From Mycoplasma sp. Ms02 (lineage in GTDB: Bacteria > Bacillota_I > Bacilli_A > Mycoplasmatales > Metamycoplasmataceae), in assembly GCF_019720735.1 (NCBI RefSeq), contig NZ_CP081302.1, positions 186,001-250,000 on the forward strand: a stretch of DNA of 64,000 bases, read 5' to 3'. The notes beneath the pieces are model-generated. The model was not told the origin of the DNA. It saw only the letters and a program-made list of their open reading frames with translations, and did no database searches. Every line of letters begins with the position of its first letter. The first letter of the stretch is position 1. Of this stretch, positions 1 to 11,609 are shown piece after piece. The translations under genes and the position numbers were made by a program.

Positions 1-669
1 AATCCCTGTCGCTACAGATACATTTAAAGATTGCACTGTTCCAAATTGTTTAATGTAAACTGTTTGATCAACCATCGATAATGTGCTTTTCGAGACTCCC
101 GACCCTTCATTTCCGACGATGATTGCACTTTTAGGTGAATAAGACACTTGCGTCATTTCTTGAGCTTTATGATCTAAGGCTGAAGCATAAACTCAGTAAT
201 ACATTTTTTGTAATTTAGTTATTGTGGCTGAAATACTACTTACTTTGATGAATTTCATACCAACAAATCCACCTGAAGAAACTTTTAAAACAGTTTCGTT
301 GATATCTGCTGCTCTAACCTTTGGGTAAATAATGTGCTTTATTCCTGCTGCATTCGCACTTCTGATTATTGCACCAAAATTATGAGGGTCTTGGATATGA
401 TCCAAAATTAATACTAAATCGGGTTGGTCTTTTTCTAAAATTGACAAATCATAGAAAGAAGGAGGTTTTATAAATGCTGCAAAACCTTGATGATTTTCTT
501 TAGTTAATAAATCTAACTCCCTTTTGCTTTTAATTTCTATATTCACTTTTGTGTGTTTAAGAAGTTCGTTTTTATTTTGTTCATTGGCTACTCAAATTTT
601 TAAAATCGGCAAACCGTCCTTGATCGCGTCTTGAACAGAGTTTTTTCCACACACTATTAATTGTTGCAT
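1..669 (-). CDS. rlmB: SpoU/TrmH-family 23S rRNA (guanosine 2'-O) methyltransferase, 3' end cut by window
   Basis: SPOUT-class enzyme that transfers a methyl group from SAM to a ribose 2'-OH of rRNA. The start is the ATG at 669 (MQQLIVCGKNSV...), preceded by GGAGC. Visible motifs are the substrate-binding N-domain, LDHIQDPHNFGAIIRSANAAG (SPOUT motif 1), IVGNEGSGVS (motif 2) and LNVSVATGI (motif 3), where the window ends. A UGA in the middle is read as Trp. It lies 46 bp downstream of cysS on the same strand, a common pairing in Firmicutes and mollicutes. The RlmB assignment rests on that context; another TrmH-family target is possible. Confidence 0.88.
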
Positions 670-715
670 TTTGTTATGCTCCTTTTTTCCTTATTTTGTG
701 ATTATTTTATCCACT

Positions 716-1945
716 TTAAATGTAATTTTTTTCCCTTAAAATTCCAGCAATCTCATCTGCTTTTTCGTAGTTTTTGGCTGCTGCATAGGCTTTCATGTCA
801 AAATATGATTGTTTAGATTTTTGCATATCTTCAAGGTCAAATTTGAAACCTAGATCAAATATGAGTTTTTTAAAAGTTGACAAGTTTTGCAAATTCTTAT
901 CTTTATTAATTTGTTTTATAAGTTCATGAATTGAAAACATTGCTTTGGAGAACGCAAATTCAGAAACCTCTTGATATATGTGTTCTAGTGATTCTTGATT
1001 ACCTAATTCAGAAGCTAGGTCATCAGCTTTAAGCACAAATTCAAAAATCAGCATTTTTATTCTTTTGATTAACTTTAAGTTAGACTTTATTAAATCTTCA
1101 GTGATGTTGATTGGATTTGAATATGCAGAAGTGAAAATTATCATTCTCAATAAGTTAGGATCATATTGTTCTAAGAAATCTTTTGCCTTAATTATATTTC
1201 CTAACGACTTTGACATTTTTACATCATTTAAATTAAATTGACCTACACGCTTTCAGTCAGCCGATAAGGGAGATTGAAAAAGGGCTTGGTGTTGTATGTT
1301 TTCGTTTTCATGGTGAGGGAAAACTAAATCCATTCCACCACCATGAATGTCAACGCCTTGTGAACCAAAATGTTTATGAATTAAAGCCACACATTCAGTG
1401 TGTCAACCTGGTCTTCCTAGACTTGAATTAAAAGCAAATTTCACACCTTTAGATGTTGTTTTTCAAAGTGCAAAATCAGCCAAATTGTTTTTAGTTATTT
1501 CAGTATCTTCAAAAACCATGTTTTCTAAACTTTGATTCGAAACATCACCATAGTACTTTTGATTTTTAGCTACATCAAAATAAACACTACCATCTTCAAG
1601 TGTGTAAGCATTTTTCGAATCAAGCAATTTTTGCACATAGTCCTGTATTACAGGCATATTTGGAACAACATACTCGATATCGGTGATTGTATTAACGTTA
1701 ACCTTCTCTAAAAGCTCTAAATAAGCGTTTGCGTATTTCTGAGCAATCTCAATTTCGCTCTTATTGGTTTCAATTGCTTTGTTGACAATTTTGTCATCAA
1801 TGTCAGTGATGTTATGGACAAATTTGTAAGGTATTCCTAATTGCTTATAAGCCCGTAAAACAAGGTCAAAAGTTAAAATAGGACGTAAATTTCCTATATG
1901 TACATGATCATAAACGGTAGGTCCACAAACGTAAATTTTTTTCAT
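716..1945 (-). CDS. cysS: Cysteine--tRNA ligase
   Basis: Class I synthetase that charges tRNA-Cys. The 409-residue product begins [22 protein letters not shown], containing the family's zinc-ligand Cys and the HIGH-equivalent HIGN. Later come a WHTEC stretch and [15 protein letters not shown] (zinc His/Glu), and then VKMSKSLGN, the KMSKS loop. Several UGA codons sit at family tryptophans, for example in GWHTEC and in the residue before KRVGQF. It is short like other mollicute CysRS. It is divergent from argS with a 73-bp gap that must hold both promoters. Confidence 0.95.
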
Positions 1946-2018
1946 ATTTATGATTATACTAATTTAAAAATATATAAAATGGTAAAATTTATAAGATTTA
2001 TACAACACGGAGGAAAAT

Positions 2019-3674
2019 ATGACAACTTTAAACAAAACAATTAAAAACATTATTGAACAAACGATTAGAACTTTAATTGAAGAAGGTGTCATTTCCCCCA
2101 TTAGCAACTGGTCAGAATTTAATTACAAGTTAAACGAAGTTAATATCGAGGTGGAAGGACAAGACTATGTTTACGATTACGCAACAAACGTTGCTTTTGT
2201 TGCTAAAAAATACAGTCAAAAAAATCCCCTTGATCTTGCGAACTTAATCAAAGAAAAGCTTGAGCAAAATGATTTATTTGAAATTGTAGATGTTGCAAAG
2301 CCTGGTTTTATTAACTTTAAACTAAATAGCAAAGCTTTTGAGGTTATTTTAGACAACGTTCTTGAAAGTCAACAAAACTATGGAAGCAAACAGATTCATA
2401 CTGATGAAGTAGTCAATGTTGAATACGTTTCAGCTAATCCAACAGGATTTTTACACGTTGGTCACGCAAGAGGAGCTGTGATCGGAAGTGCACTTGTTAA
2501 TATGTTAAAACACTACGGATATCCTGTAGTATCAGAATATTATGTTAACGATGCAGGAAATCAAATTGACAACCTAGTGGCATCTGCGCATGTTAGATAC
2601 TTGCAAGAATTTGGTATCGAAAAAGAAATGCCAGAAGATTCATACAAAGGTCAAGACATTGTTTGACTAGCTAAACAATTAATCAAGAATCAAGGTGAGT
2701 ATTACTTAAACGATTTTGAAACAAAAAGAACTGAATTTAGAAACGAATCTGTTTCAATCCTACTCGACAAAATTCGTCAAGACCTTGCAGATTTAGGTGT
2801 TCACTTTGATTTATTTACAAGTGAGTACAAAATTAAAGCTGATAACTTAATAGAACCAGCGATTGAAAAGTTAGGTGATCACACTTATCAAAAAGATGGA
2901 GCTTTATTCTTAAGAACCACTGATTTTGGCGATGACAAAGATCGTGTTTTAATCAAGTCTGACAATTCTAATACTTACTTTATGCCCGATATTGCATATC
3001 ATGAACAAAAAATGCAAAGATCAGCTCAATTGATTAATATTTGAGGAGCAGATCACTCAGGATATGTTGCAAGACTAAAAATTGCAATGCAATGTTTAGG
3101 ATACGATGCAAATAAAATCGAAATTCTAGTAGTTCAACTTGTAAGATTACTAAAAGATGGTGCTGAATTTAAAATGTCAAAAAGAGCAGGCACGAGCGTT
3201 ACCTTAGCAGATTTATTAGAAGTGTCTTCAAAAGATGCAATTCGTTTCAACATGTTAACTAGAGATGCAAATTCAAAATTTGATTTTGACATAGACAAAG
3301 GTAATGAAAGAGATGCAGCAAACCCTGTATTTTCAGTTCAATACGCACACTCAAGAGCATGCTCATTAATTCAAAAAGCACAACAAGAAAGCGTTTTAGA
3401 TCAAAATTTTGTATATCCAGACAAAGCAAAAGAGTTGTTGATTCAAATTGACATGTTTCCAGATTTAATTAAAACGATCGTTGAAACAAGAAAAGTTCAA
3501 CTAATGACAAGTTATTTAATTAACTTAGCAAGTTTATTTAATAGTTTTTATTCAAATAACAGAATCATTGGCAGCGATTATGAAGCTCAAATGATGAGAA
3601 TTGTTCAAGCAGTTAAAGAAGTTTTAAATCTAGGACTAGAACTAATAGGTGTAAGTGCACCTGAGGCGATGTAA
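2019..3674 (+). CDS. argS: Arginine--tRNA ligase
   Basis: Class I synthetase that charges tRNA-Arg, 551 residues. The ATG follows a good ribosome-binding site (CGGAGG, 2009-2014). It has an N-terminal Add-1 domain, the VEYVSANPTGFLHVGHARGA signature with HVGH as the HIGH motif, and FKMSKRAG, a KMSKS-like loop. The C-terminal anticodon-binding DALR-type domain contains FSVQYAHSRAC. UGA-coded Trp occurs in IVW and in IWGADHSGY. The next gene starts 3 bp after the stop, so the permease is probably co-transcribed. Confidence 0.96.
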
Positions 3675-3677
3675 TAA

Positions 3678-5243
3678 ATGGATAAGTATAACAAGCATAA
3701 CCATTTAAAACCTAAAAACAAAATAAGCTTCTTTATGGGTATGATGATTGTTGTAGGTTCCTCAATTGGGGCTGGAATTTTCTTTAAATCAGGAGTAATT
3801 CTAAAATACAACAACTTATCATTAATTCTTTCTGCACTTTCATGACTGATTGCTTCAATAGCAATAATTATCATGGCTCTTTCTTTAATACCAATCACTT
3901 CCAAGAAAAAAGGTAATTTATCATTTGTAGGTTGAAATGAACACTTTAATAGTTGAATGACTTACCAAATGTCTAAAAACTTTGCTGTATATATAAATGT
4001 GGCACTTACTTACTTTTTCATGCCACTTTATGCGATTATGTCTCTGCAAGATGGGATTAAATCATTTTTAGGCGAGGGTTCAAGTCCGAGCTTTGGGACA
4101 AGCAACGATTGAGCAATTTGAATGCTAATTGGAATAGGAATTGTTTTATATTTCAGCTTGACATCAGGCTTAAACTCTAGAGCTGCAACAATACAAAACG
4201 GAATAACATTAACCTTTAAAATTTTTGCAATTATTGCTTCTGTAGTTGTTGCATTCGTCTTCATTTTTGTTCAAAAAAGTTTATTGGAATTAAAATGACT
4301 ACCTGAAATGAAAAACGATGCTCACCAAGTGCCTTTTGCTTACAAAATGATTCCAGGCTTAGGTTTATTTTTATCTTGAGCAGGAATATTCTTTGCCTAT
4401 GATGGGTTTTATGTTTCAACAGGAATTGAAGAAGAACTTGAAAATCCTAAAGACACACCAAAAGTATTGTTGTTTGGTTTAACTTTAGTTACAATAATTC
4501 ACTTAGTAATTGCAATCTCAATGTCATTAAACGGGAAGGGTGATTTCAATGAGTTTGGTGCCTTTCTAGCTAAAAGAAATTTAAGTTGATTAATGGGTAT
4601 TATCAATATTTCAATCTTTATCGGAGTTCTTGGAATTATGAACGGGTTTTCAATGTGAATACCTCGTCTATTACAAGAATTAATCTTAAAAGATGAATTA
4701 CCATTTTCAAAACGCTTAAAAAGCAAAATAAAAGCAGGAAGCTATAAAGTCGGAGTTATGGTTAGTTTAATAATCGCAATTCCTCCCGTGATTCTATTTT
4801 ATGTAATTGGTGGGCTTTTCTTCCATGAAGGTCATGATTTTATCGGTTATGGAACTGGAATGGCAAGTTTATACAATCTAAACGAACTTGTAAGTAACTG
4901 AGTAAGCGTTATTATTTTTGGATTCATTGGTTTAGCAATTTTTGGTTTTGCAAGAAACTCACAAAAAAACAAATGATCTAACGGAAAGCTAATTACAATC
5001 TTAAGCTATATCGTATCAATCTTTTTATTTGTTGTTTTATTTGTAAATTTCTTAATCCCAATAATTGACTTAACTTACTTGTACACAGGTATAAAAGCAA
5101 TAAGTAACGATTCACAATTGTTGCAAGAATACAAAGATAACATCAAAAATATTTACATTTCACTTGCAATACTTTTATCGATGGTAAGTGCAATAACACT
5201 ACCTGCTATTTGAACAAAAACAAAATTGAGCAGAGCTAAATAA
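3678..5243 (+). CDS. APC-superfamily amino acid permease
   Basis: A 521-residue polytopic inner-membrane protein with about 12 hydrophobic segments. The N-terminal signature is GSSIGAGIFFKSG, the APC substrate-binding first helix. FAYDGFYVSTGIEEELENPK matches the amphipathic region after TM6 of amino acid/polyamine antiporters. The substrate cannot be read from sequence. Given the argS neighbour, arginine/ornithine or a generic amino acid would be plausible, but this is inference. Many UGA Trp codons are present. Its stop overlaps the terminator hairpin. Confidence 0.85.
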
Positions 5244-5256
5244 GCTCTGTTTTTTT
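5231..5256 (+). terminator. Rho-independent terminator of argS-permease
   Basis: CAGAGCT-AAATA-AGCTCTG followed by seven T. The permease stop codon lies inside the loop. Confidence 0.85.
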
Positions 5257-5332
5257 AAAAAATTTTTTTACATTTTCTTAAATAAATAAATTTTTTTAGA
5301 AATAAAACCAATATTGGTTTAAAATTTTAAAT

Positions 5333-7348
5333 ATGAAAAAATTCTTAAATCTTAAAAAATTATCGTTTGTTCTGGCTTGCGTTTCAGCTTCGCCACTTTT
5401 TGTGATTGCTTGTCAATCAAAAGAAGCAAAAAATGATGTACAAAACAGCAACAAAGCAACAATTCCAACTCACGCAAATAACAATCCAGAACAACCTCAA
5501 AACGAAAGTAATACTCAGCCACATACAGAAAATAGACCGGAAAACAATTTAAAAAATGAGATAAAACGTTCAATAGAGCGAAATGACTACAAAATGCAAA
5601 CTTATAACTTCAGAAACACTGCATCTTCTTATAAGTTTTTAAAAAATACAATGAATCTTTACACATTTCCTGATGACCCAACTCAGTATGTTGACGTTAT
5701 GGAAACCATTTTGTTTTTAAATGGTAAAAACGATGGATCAGGTTATAAAGGTTTTTTTAACACTAAAGGTATTGCCTTTGAAAACGAAAATGAAACTTCA
5801 ACGGAATTCAAAATCGGTTTCAACACTTCTGTAGAGGGTGAACACAAAAAATTTAGGATCGATTGAGAACAAAGGAAAATTTACATACCAGATTCGAATG
5901 TTTTTGTTTTTCCAGAAAACACAGAAACTACAGAACAAATGACAGGACTTAGAGAACTTCCAAAAGAAATAAGAGATCTTGACAGTAAAGAAACTGTTTT
6001 AGATTTAGGAAAATACAACATAAACCTTTACGTGGCAGCTCCTAGAGAAGGTGATAGATGACAAAAAACTTTCATGCCTCTTTGATTATTTAACCTCATT
6101 TTCTGTAGTCCTAACTACTTCAACATTACGTTTACAGGAAGATCACTTTACGGCATTCAATTCGTATCTCAACCTAATGATCCAAATACTGCCAAAATAA
6201 GAAAAAATAAATTAAATGGTGCGACAGCAACTACAGAGCAGAGACAAGAAGTTTATAACCAGCTTAAATTTATAATCGAAAACTTTTATGGATTAAAAGA
6301 AATAAGAAATATTACTAATTTTGACGATTTTATAGGTCCAGAAAATAAAAAATTATTATTGTCAACTGATACAAACGACAATAATAAAGCATATGTTAAT
6401 ATTATTTTCAAAAAGTTAAACGATCTTCACTCTGTATATCACATGCCATCCTTCTATAATCAACCTGATACTCAAGTGCAAGACATTATAAAAGCTGTAG
6501 GCTTTGCAACACCAGAAAGTGTTAACGAAATCCTTTCTGAATTCAACTCTGTATCTAAAAACCTTGAAGATAAAAGGAAAGAGTTGGCAAAACAATATAG
6601 CTCAAGAAAAGACCTAAAATATGGAACACCAAATTTAAGATTTGAAGGAGAAACTGCTTTTATAAACGTAGACCAATTTGCACAATTAGCACCTAATAAT
6701 CCAAACTATGAAGCGATCGACACTTATGGTGTGATGGAAGATTCGATCAGAAGAATTAAAACACGGAATGAAGAAATAAGAACAGGTAAGGCACCATCTT
6801 ACTTCGTTTCTGAAACGAAATTAGAGACAGGTGCAAAAGCAACAAAAAATGTTGTCATTGATCTTTCGGTAAATAACGGTGGTCTTGTGCTTGCTCTCAA
6901 CAGAGCATTTGGTTTAATTACGAATAAACCATACATAAAGTATGAATATCACGTTAATGATAAAATACTAACAAAAGAAACTTACCAAATTGACACTAAT
7001 GGTGATAGAGAATATAACGAAAAAGACGGTCACCCTGAGTTTAATTACTATATCTTAACATCGCGTGCGACGTTCAGTGCTGCAAACTCATTTGCTGTAC
7101 TTGCAAAAACAAATAAACTAGCTAAAATTATTGGACAAAAAACAGGAGGAGGAATGAGTGCTATCCTTCCTGTTGTCCTAAGCGATGGAACACAGTTACA
7201 ACTTAGCTCAAACAACGCTCTTGTGATGGTCGATGACAATCAAAGAGTTGTTTATACTGATGAAGGTATTAGTCCTGATATCGAAATTGGATATGACAAA
7301 TTCTATGATTACGAATTTATCGCTAATAAAATTAAGCAATCACAATAA
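5333..7348 (+). CDS. S41-family protease-like lipoprotein
   Basis: A 671-residue secreted, lipid-anchored protein. The N-terminus has a lysine-rich start, a hydrophobic stretch and a lipobox ending at Cys27 (FVIAC). A low-complexity Asn/Gln/Pro linker follows. The last ~200 residues carry S41 (tail-specific protease/tricorn type) features: VVIDLSVNNGG, the nucleophile region TSRATFSAANSFA, and IIGQKTGGGMSA near the end. Internal UGA codons (5864, 6059, 6083 and others) are Trp. It stands alone between terminators with its own promoter region at 5270-5330. Mycoplasmas carry families of such S41 lipoproteins; the physiological substrate is unknown. Confidence 0.82.
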
Positions 7349-7351
7349 CAA

Positions 7352-7387
7352 AAAACGTATATCCCTTATTTATAGAGATATACGTTT
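7352..7387. terminator. Bidirectional terminator between the S41 lipoprotein and tpx
   Basis: AAAACGTATATC pairs with GATATACGTTTT around a short loop. The A and T flanks make it usable from both convergent genes. Confidence 0.85.
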
Positions 7388-7390
7388 TTA

Positions 7391-7891
7391 TTATAGACTT
7401 TCTAAAAAGTTCTTAATAGCATCAAAGTCCACTTGATCACCGACTGAGTTTTGGTTTATGTCTTTATAAATAACTTTTTGCTCTTTATCTAAGACTAAAA
7501 CGGCACGATTGAATAAGAAAACTTCGTCAAGTAATAAACCTAAAGAATTTGCCATTTCTTTTGTTTTATAGTCAGAAAAAGCTTGCATTCTTCCAAATCC
7601 ATGACCGTCTGCATAGTTTTTTAAAGCGCTCGGTAAGTCCATTGAAAAAGCCACAAAATCAACATTTTCAAATTGATTGCTTAAGTTAGCAAGATAAGCA
7701 ATTTGCATTTCACAAACACTCGTATCAATTGAGGGGTATGTTGTTAAAACAGTGTAATCTTTTGATAATACAACTGGATTATCGATAAAATCACCTACAG
7801 TTGGATATTTGTTAAAGTAAACTTTATCTCCTAGCTCAATTTCTTTGCCTAATTTTTTGATTTCTAGATCTTTAAATTTAATTGTTTTCAT
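7391..7891 (-). CDS. tpx: Thiol peroxidase (Tpx-type peroxiredoxin), apparently lacking the resolving Cys
   Basis: Cytosolic peroxidase for hydroperoxides, 166 residues. The start is the ATG at 7891 with GGAAAGA upstream, in preference to an in-frame TTG five codons earlier. The peroxidatic site is PSIDTSVCEMQ (Cys60), and FNRAVLVLD carries the conserved Arg. Tpx enzymes normally have a second, resolving Cys in the helix after the FSxDLPFA motif. Here that region (DLPSALKNYADG) has no Cys and Cys60 is the only one in the protein. Its ATG is 1 bp after the nuclease stop, so the two are translationally coupled. Confidence 0.9.
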   Translation of the reverse strand: MKTIKFKDLEIKKLGKEIELGDKVYFNKYPTVGDFIDNPVVLSKDYTVLTTYPSIDTSVCEMQIAYLANLSNQFENVDFVAFSMDLPSALKNYADGHGFGRMQAFSDYKTKEMANSLGLLLDEVFLFNRAVLVLDKEQKVIYKDINQNSVGDQVDFDAIKNFLESL

Positions 7892-7892
7892 A

Positions 7893-8651
7893 TTAGTTCT
7901 TTCCAAAGACGATCATTGGGCTGCTTTCGGCTCAAAAACCTGCTCTTTTTAATATTGCCTTACTTTCTGTTTCTTTTAAAAGTTTGAAATACTCTTTTTG
8001 GAAGTCTGTTCTTGTGTAATAAATAGAAGAAGGATTTTTGTTGTTTATATATTTAACTCTCGCAAGCCCTGATTGAACCATTAAGAGATTAAAATCGTGG
8101 TTATCGTCAGCAATGATACCAACCGATCTTCCATAAATATCTGTCGTTAACTCTTTAAAGTAAATCGTTTCAGGTTTTAAATTACTTAAAAGCTCTTTCA
8201 AATAATTCTTTGCTGCTTCGCCATACTTTAGTTCTTTAGGGGCTAAAGTATCTAAATGTGGGTTGGTTTCAGGAGTATCAATGCCATACATTCTGACTTT
8301 TATAACTTTGTTTGAATCTTTTTTAGTGATATATACCGTATCACCATCAACAACCTTATCAATTGAATATTGGTTATTCTTATCCATATAAGAAGTATCC
8401 ATATTCATGATTTCTTTATTAATAGTAATCGGTATATTGACATGCTCTGTGGATTCGGCGCTTGTCGAAGTTTTTGGAGTAGTTGAGGCTTGATTAGATT
8501 TTAAACTGCTATTTGATGTATTTGTTGCAGTGTTGTTTGGGTTTTCAGTTTTCTTTTGTATTAGTGCAAAAGGGTTAGGAAAAGAGCAACTAGATGCTAG
8601 TAGTGTTGCACTGGATGTTGCGATTAAAAGTAGTTTCTTAATTGATTTCAC
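7893..8651 (-). CDS. Thermonuclease (SNase-like) lipoprotein
   Basis: A 252-residue surface nuclease. The lipobox Cys is at about residue 22 (LLASSC), followed by a Ser/Thr/Asn-rich linker. The SNase fold is clear: KVVDGDTVYI (metal Asp), VRMYGIDTPE (Arg and Glu of the active site), KYGEAAKNYL and DIYGRSVGII (second catalytic Arg). The frame passes through a UGA at 7932 (RAGFW, the usual LGLW-type ending) and stops at 7893. Membrane nucleases supply nucleic acid precursors in mycoplasmas, which fits the adjacent nucleoside salvage operon. Confidence 0.93.
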
Positions 8652-8666
8652 AATTATATTTTAACG

Positions 8667-8688
8667 AAAAAAACCTCATTAGAGGTTT
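8667..8688 (-). terminator. Terminator of the deo operon
   Basis: On the minus strand AAACCTC-TAAT-GAGGTTT is followed by a T run. It overlaps the deoC stop codon and separates the deo operon from the downstream nuclease-tpx pair. Confidence 0.75.
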
Positions 8689-9353
8689 TAATAACTTCCT
8701 TTTGCAGGTTTTGTTCCTTCAACGATTGCAACTGAACGGCTTGTTCCGAATCTCGAAGCACCAGCTTCATACATTGCAATCAAGTCATCCATGTTTGAGA
8801 TTCCTCCAGCAGCTTTGATTAATAAAGAATCTCCACAAACAGATTTCATGATTTGTACATCTTCTAGAGTCGCTCCTCTGAACGAGAATCCTGTTGATGT
8901 TTTAATAAATTCTGCTCCTGATTTCATAACAATTTCAGTAACTTTTTTAATTTCATCAACAGATAATAACGCTGTTTCAACAATAACTTTTAAGACATGG
9001 CTTCCACATGCTTCTTTTACTGTTTTAATGTCGTTTAAAACGTATTCATAGTCACCTTGTTTAAACTTACCAACGTTGATCACCATATCAATTTCATTAG
9101 CTCCGTGATCAATTGCTAATTTTGTTTCGTGAGCTTTAGCTTGTGAAATCATTGCTCCCAAAGGGAATCCAACAACTGATGTAATTTCAACATCGCTATC
9201 TTTAAGTTTCTCTTTACAATATTTAACTCATGAAGAGTTTACACAAATTGTTTTAAAACCATATTTTTTAGCTTCATCGATTAACTTGTCGATGTCTTTT
9301 TGTGTCGCTTCAGGTTTTAAGTATGTGTGATCGATCATTTTGTTGTAATTCAT
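8688..9353 (-). CDS. deoC: Deoxyribose-phosphate aldolase
   Basis: Cleaves 2-deoxyribose 5-phosphate to glyceraldehyde 3-phosphate and acetaldehyde. The product is a 221-residue TIM barrel with the Schiff-base lysine in EFIKTSTGF and the second lysine in LLIKAAGGI. The start at 9353 ([14 protein letters not shown], with the family IDHT motif) has GGAGAAA upstream. It is the last gene of deoD-pdp-deoC and starts 8 bp after pdp. One UGA Trp follows VNSS. Confidence 0.96.
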
Positions 9354-9361
9354 ATTTTCTC

Positions 9362-10657
9362 CTATTTTAAACGATCTAAAATGATTTTATTTTCAACCTT
9401 GTTTTGGTTTATTTGGAATGAAGTTTTAAGTTGATCTAAAAGTTCTAAGTTAATTGGGTTTGAAGAATAAAGATCAAAAATTACTTCACCTTCTTTTACG
9501 TATTCATTTGTTTTCTTAACGATTGTAATACCAGCTTCGTTATCGATGTCATCTTCTTTTCTTGCTCTACCAGCACCTAGTTTCATCGCAACAATACCCA
9601 CAGTAAGAGCGTCAAAGATTTCAACATATCCTTCTTTGTCTGCCACTAACGAAACTTTGTATTTTGGGTTTCAGAATTCTTTTGATTTTAAGTATTCCAC
9701 ATCTCCTTTTTGGAGAGCAATAAACTCGTAGAATTTCGCAAGAGCTGAGCCGTTTTCAATAACTTCTTTAACTTTTTGCATTCCTTCTTCATGGCTTGAA
9801 ACTGCTTTTGCTTGTTCAAGAATTGTGGCACATGATGAATAAACTAATTCTGTGAAGTCGGCAGGTCCGTTACCTTTAAGTGTTTCAATTGCTTCGATAA
9901 CCTCGTTTTTGTTTCCGATTTCTCTACCAATTGGACGGCTCATGTTTGTAATTTCAGCTCTAACGTCAACATCTAGTTCTTTACCAATGCTAATCATTGT
10001 TTTGGCCAAATCACGAGCTGAATCAAGATCCTTCATGAAGGCTCCATTACCACATTTTACGTCCAGTAAAATTGCGTCTGATCCTGTCGCAAGTTTTTTA
10101 GACATGATACTTGAGGCAATTAAAGGTATTGATTCAACTGTATCTGTAACATCACGTAGTGCGTAAATTTTCTTATCTGCAGGTACTAGTTCAGCAGATT
10201 GGCCAATAACTGCGATTTTGTGATCGTTAACTTGTTTAATAAATTCTTCATCACTTAGGACAACATTAAATCCTGGAATAGATTCTAGTTTATCAATTGT
10301 TCCACCTGTGTGACCAAGACCACGTCCTGACATTTTGGCAACTGGAACCCCACATGCTGCAACAATTGGTGCTACAGATAAGGTTGTTTTGTCACCTACT
10401 CCACCTGTTGAGTGTTTATCGACCTTAATTCCTTGAATGTTTGACAAGTCAATAATATCTCCTGAATGCATCATTGTTTTTGTGAATGTTGCAATTTCTT
10501 TGCTTGTCATACCGTTAAACATAACAGCCATTAGAAATGCTGAAATTTGATAATCTGGAGTTGTGCCCTTAACATAAGAGCTGATTAAAAATTCTATTTC
10601 TTTTTGTGATAATTCTTTATTTAATCTTTTTTTATGTATTAAATCAACTACACGCAT
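9362..10657 (-). CDS. pdp: Pyrimidine-nucleoside (thymidine) phosphorylase
   Basis: Phosphorolyses pyrimidine nucleosides to base plus (deoxy)ribose 1-phosphate. The product has 431 residues. Hallmarks are [14 protein letters not shown] (phosphate loop), the [13 protein letters not shown] signature and [21 protein letters not shown]. The C-terminal alpha/beta domain ends with [19 protein letters not shown] encodes Trp in KEFW. The purine enzyme deoD is 7 bp upstream and deoC 8 bp downstream. Whether it prefers thymidine or also takes uridine cannot be told. Confidence 0.94.
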
Positions 10658-10664
10658 TTTTCCT

Positions 10665-11369
10665 CTATTTTGCTAATCTAAGAGCTATTTCCATCATTTT
10701 TGTGAATGCTGTTTGTCTTTGATCTGCTGTTGTTTCTTCGTGTGTAATTAAGTTATCACTAATTGTTAATAAACAAGCTGCATTTTTGTTTAATTTTTCA
10801 GCGTTTGTAAATAGTGCAAAAGATTCCATTTCAACACAGATTGATTCTGTATCAGCAATTCTTTGTTCTAGAGGTACTGCAGAATAGAACACATCTGACG
10901 AGTGCACTCTTCCTTCGTGAAGTTTAATGTCAAGTTCTTTGGCAATTTCACGAATTTCTTGGTTTGTTTTTTCTGATGGTTTTGCAACCACTTCATCTTT
11001 TTCTAAAACTAGCTTTCTAAAAGCTGGCGAGTCTGAGAAAGCTTCAGTTGCTAAAACTACTTCGTATAAACCTAAGTCTTTTTTATAAGAACCAGCTGAA
11101 CCAATTCTTACGATTGTATCAACATCATAGAAGTTGTATAACTCATATGAATAAATTCCAATTGAAGGACAACCCATTCCACTTCCTGCAACTGTAATTT
11201 CTTTCCCTTTATATGTTCCTGTGAACATAAACATATTTCTTACTGAATTAACTTTTTTATAACCAGGATCTAAAAATGTCTCGGCGATAAACTGCGCTCT
11301 AAGAGGATCTCCAGGCATAATAACTGTTTTTGCGATTTCACCTTTTTTGGCTTTAATGTGTGGTGTCAT
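10665..11369 (-). CDS. deoD: Purine-nucleoside phosphorylase, DeoD type
   Basis: Hexameric PNP acting on inosine, guanosine and adenosine; 234 residues. The start at 11369 (MTPHIKAKKGEIA) is supported by AAGGAGAAAC just upstream and by family length. The in-frame ATG at 11408 lacks a ribosome-binding site and would add 13 non-conserved residues. Motifs: VIMPGDPLRA (phosphate site), GSGMGCPSIGIYSYEL, VEMESFALF (base/ribose binding) and LTISDNL with the general-acid Asp. First gene of the deo operon. Confidence 0.95.
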   Translation of the reverse strand: MTPHIKAKKGEIAKTVIMPGDPLRAQFIAETFLDPGYKKVNSVRNMFMFTGTYKGKEITVAGSGMGCPSIGIYSYELYNFYDVDTIVRIGSAGSYKKDLGLYEVVLATEAFSDSPAFRKLVLEKDEVVAKPSEKTNQEIREIAKELDIKLHEGRVHSSDVFYSAVPLEQRIADTESICVEMESFALFTNAEKLNKNAACLLTISDNLITHEETTADQRQTAFTKMMEIALRLAK

Positions 11370-11470
11370 TGTTTCTCCTTGATTAAAATTATTTGGTGGC
11401 ATTTTCATGCGTCGTTTTTATTTAAAACTACCTTTTATATTTTACCACTATGCAGAAATTAGCCGTAAGA

Positions 11471-11486
11471 CTGGAAAATTTTCCAG
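11471..11486. promoter_or_regulatory. Perfect 16-bp palindrome upstream of the deo operon
   Basis: CTGGAAAATTTTCCAG lies about 100 bp upstream of deoD. A -10-like TAAAAT on the minus strand at 11439-11444 lies between it and deoD. The position suits a dimeric regulator site, but no regulator is visible in the window and the AT-rich core could arise by chance. Confidence 0.3.
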
Positions 11487-11609
11487 ATTTTGCCAAAAAT
11501 TAAAAAAACATTCAACTCACAAAAATATGTCTAATTCAATAAAAATCAATTATTGGAGTTTGTTTTTTAACAGCATTTTCGAAAAATAAATATGTATAGT
11601 TTGGGTATA

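Noticed and set aside
2019-3674. argS and many other genes seem broken by UGA stops
   Set aside because: Each UGA falls at a family Trp and the frame continues, so this is genetic code 4, not pseudogenization.
11407-11589. Plus-strand 60-codon open frame opposite the deoD promoter
   Set aside because: No ribosome-binding site, low complexity, and it contains the palindrome; treated as regulatory DNA.
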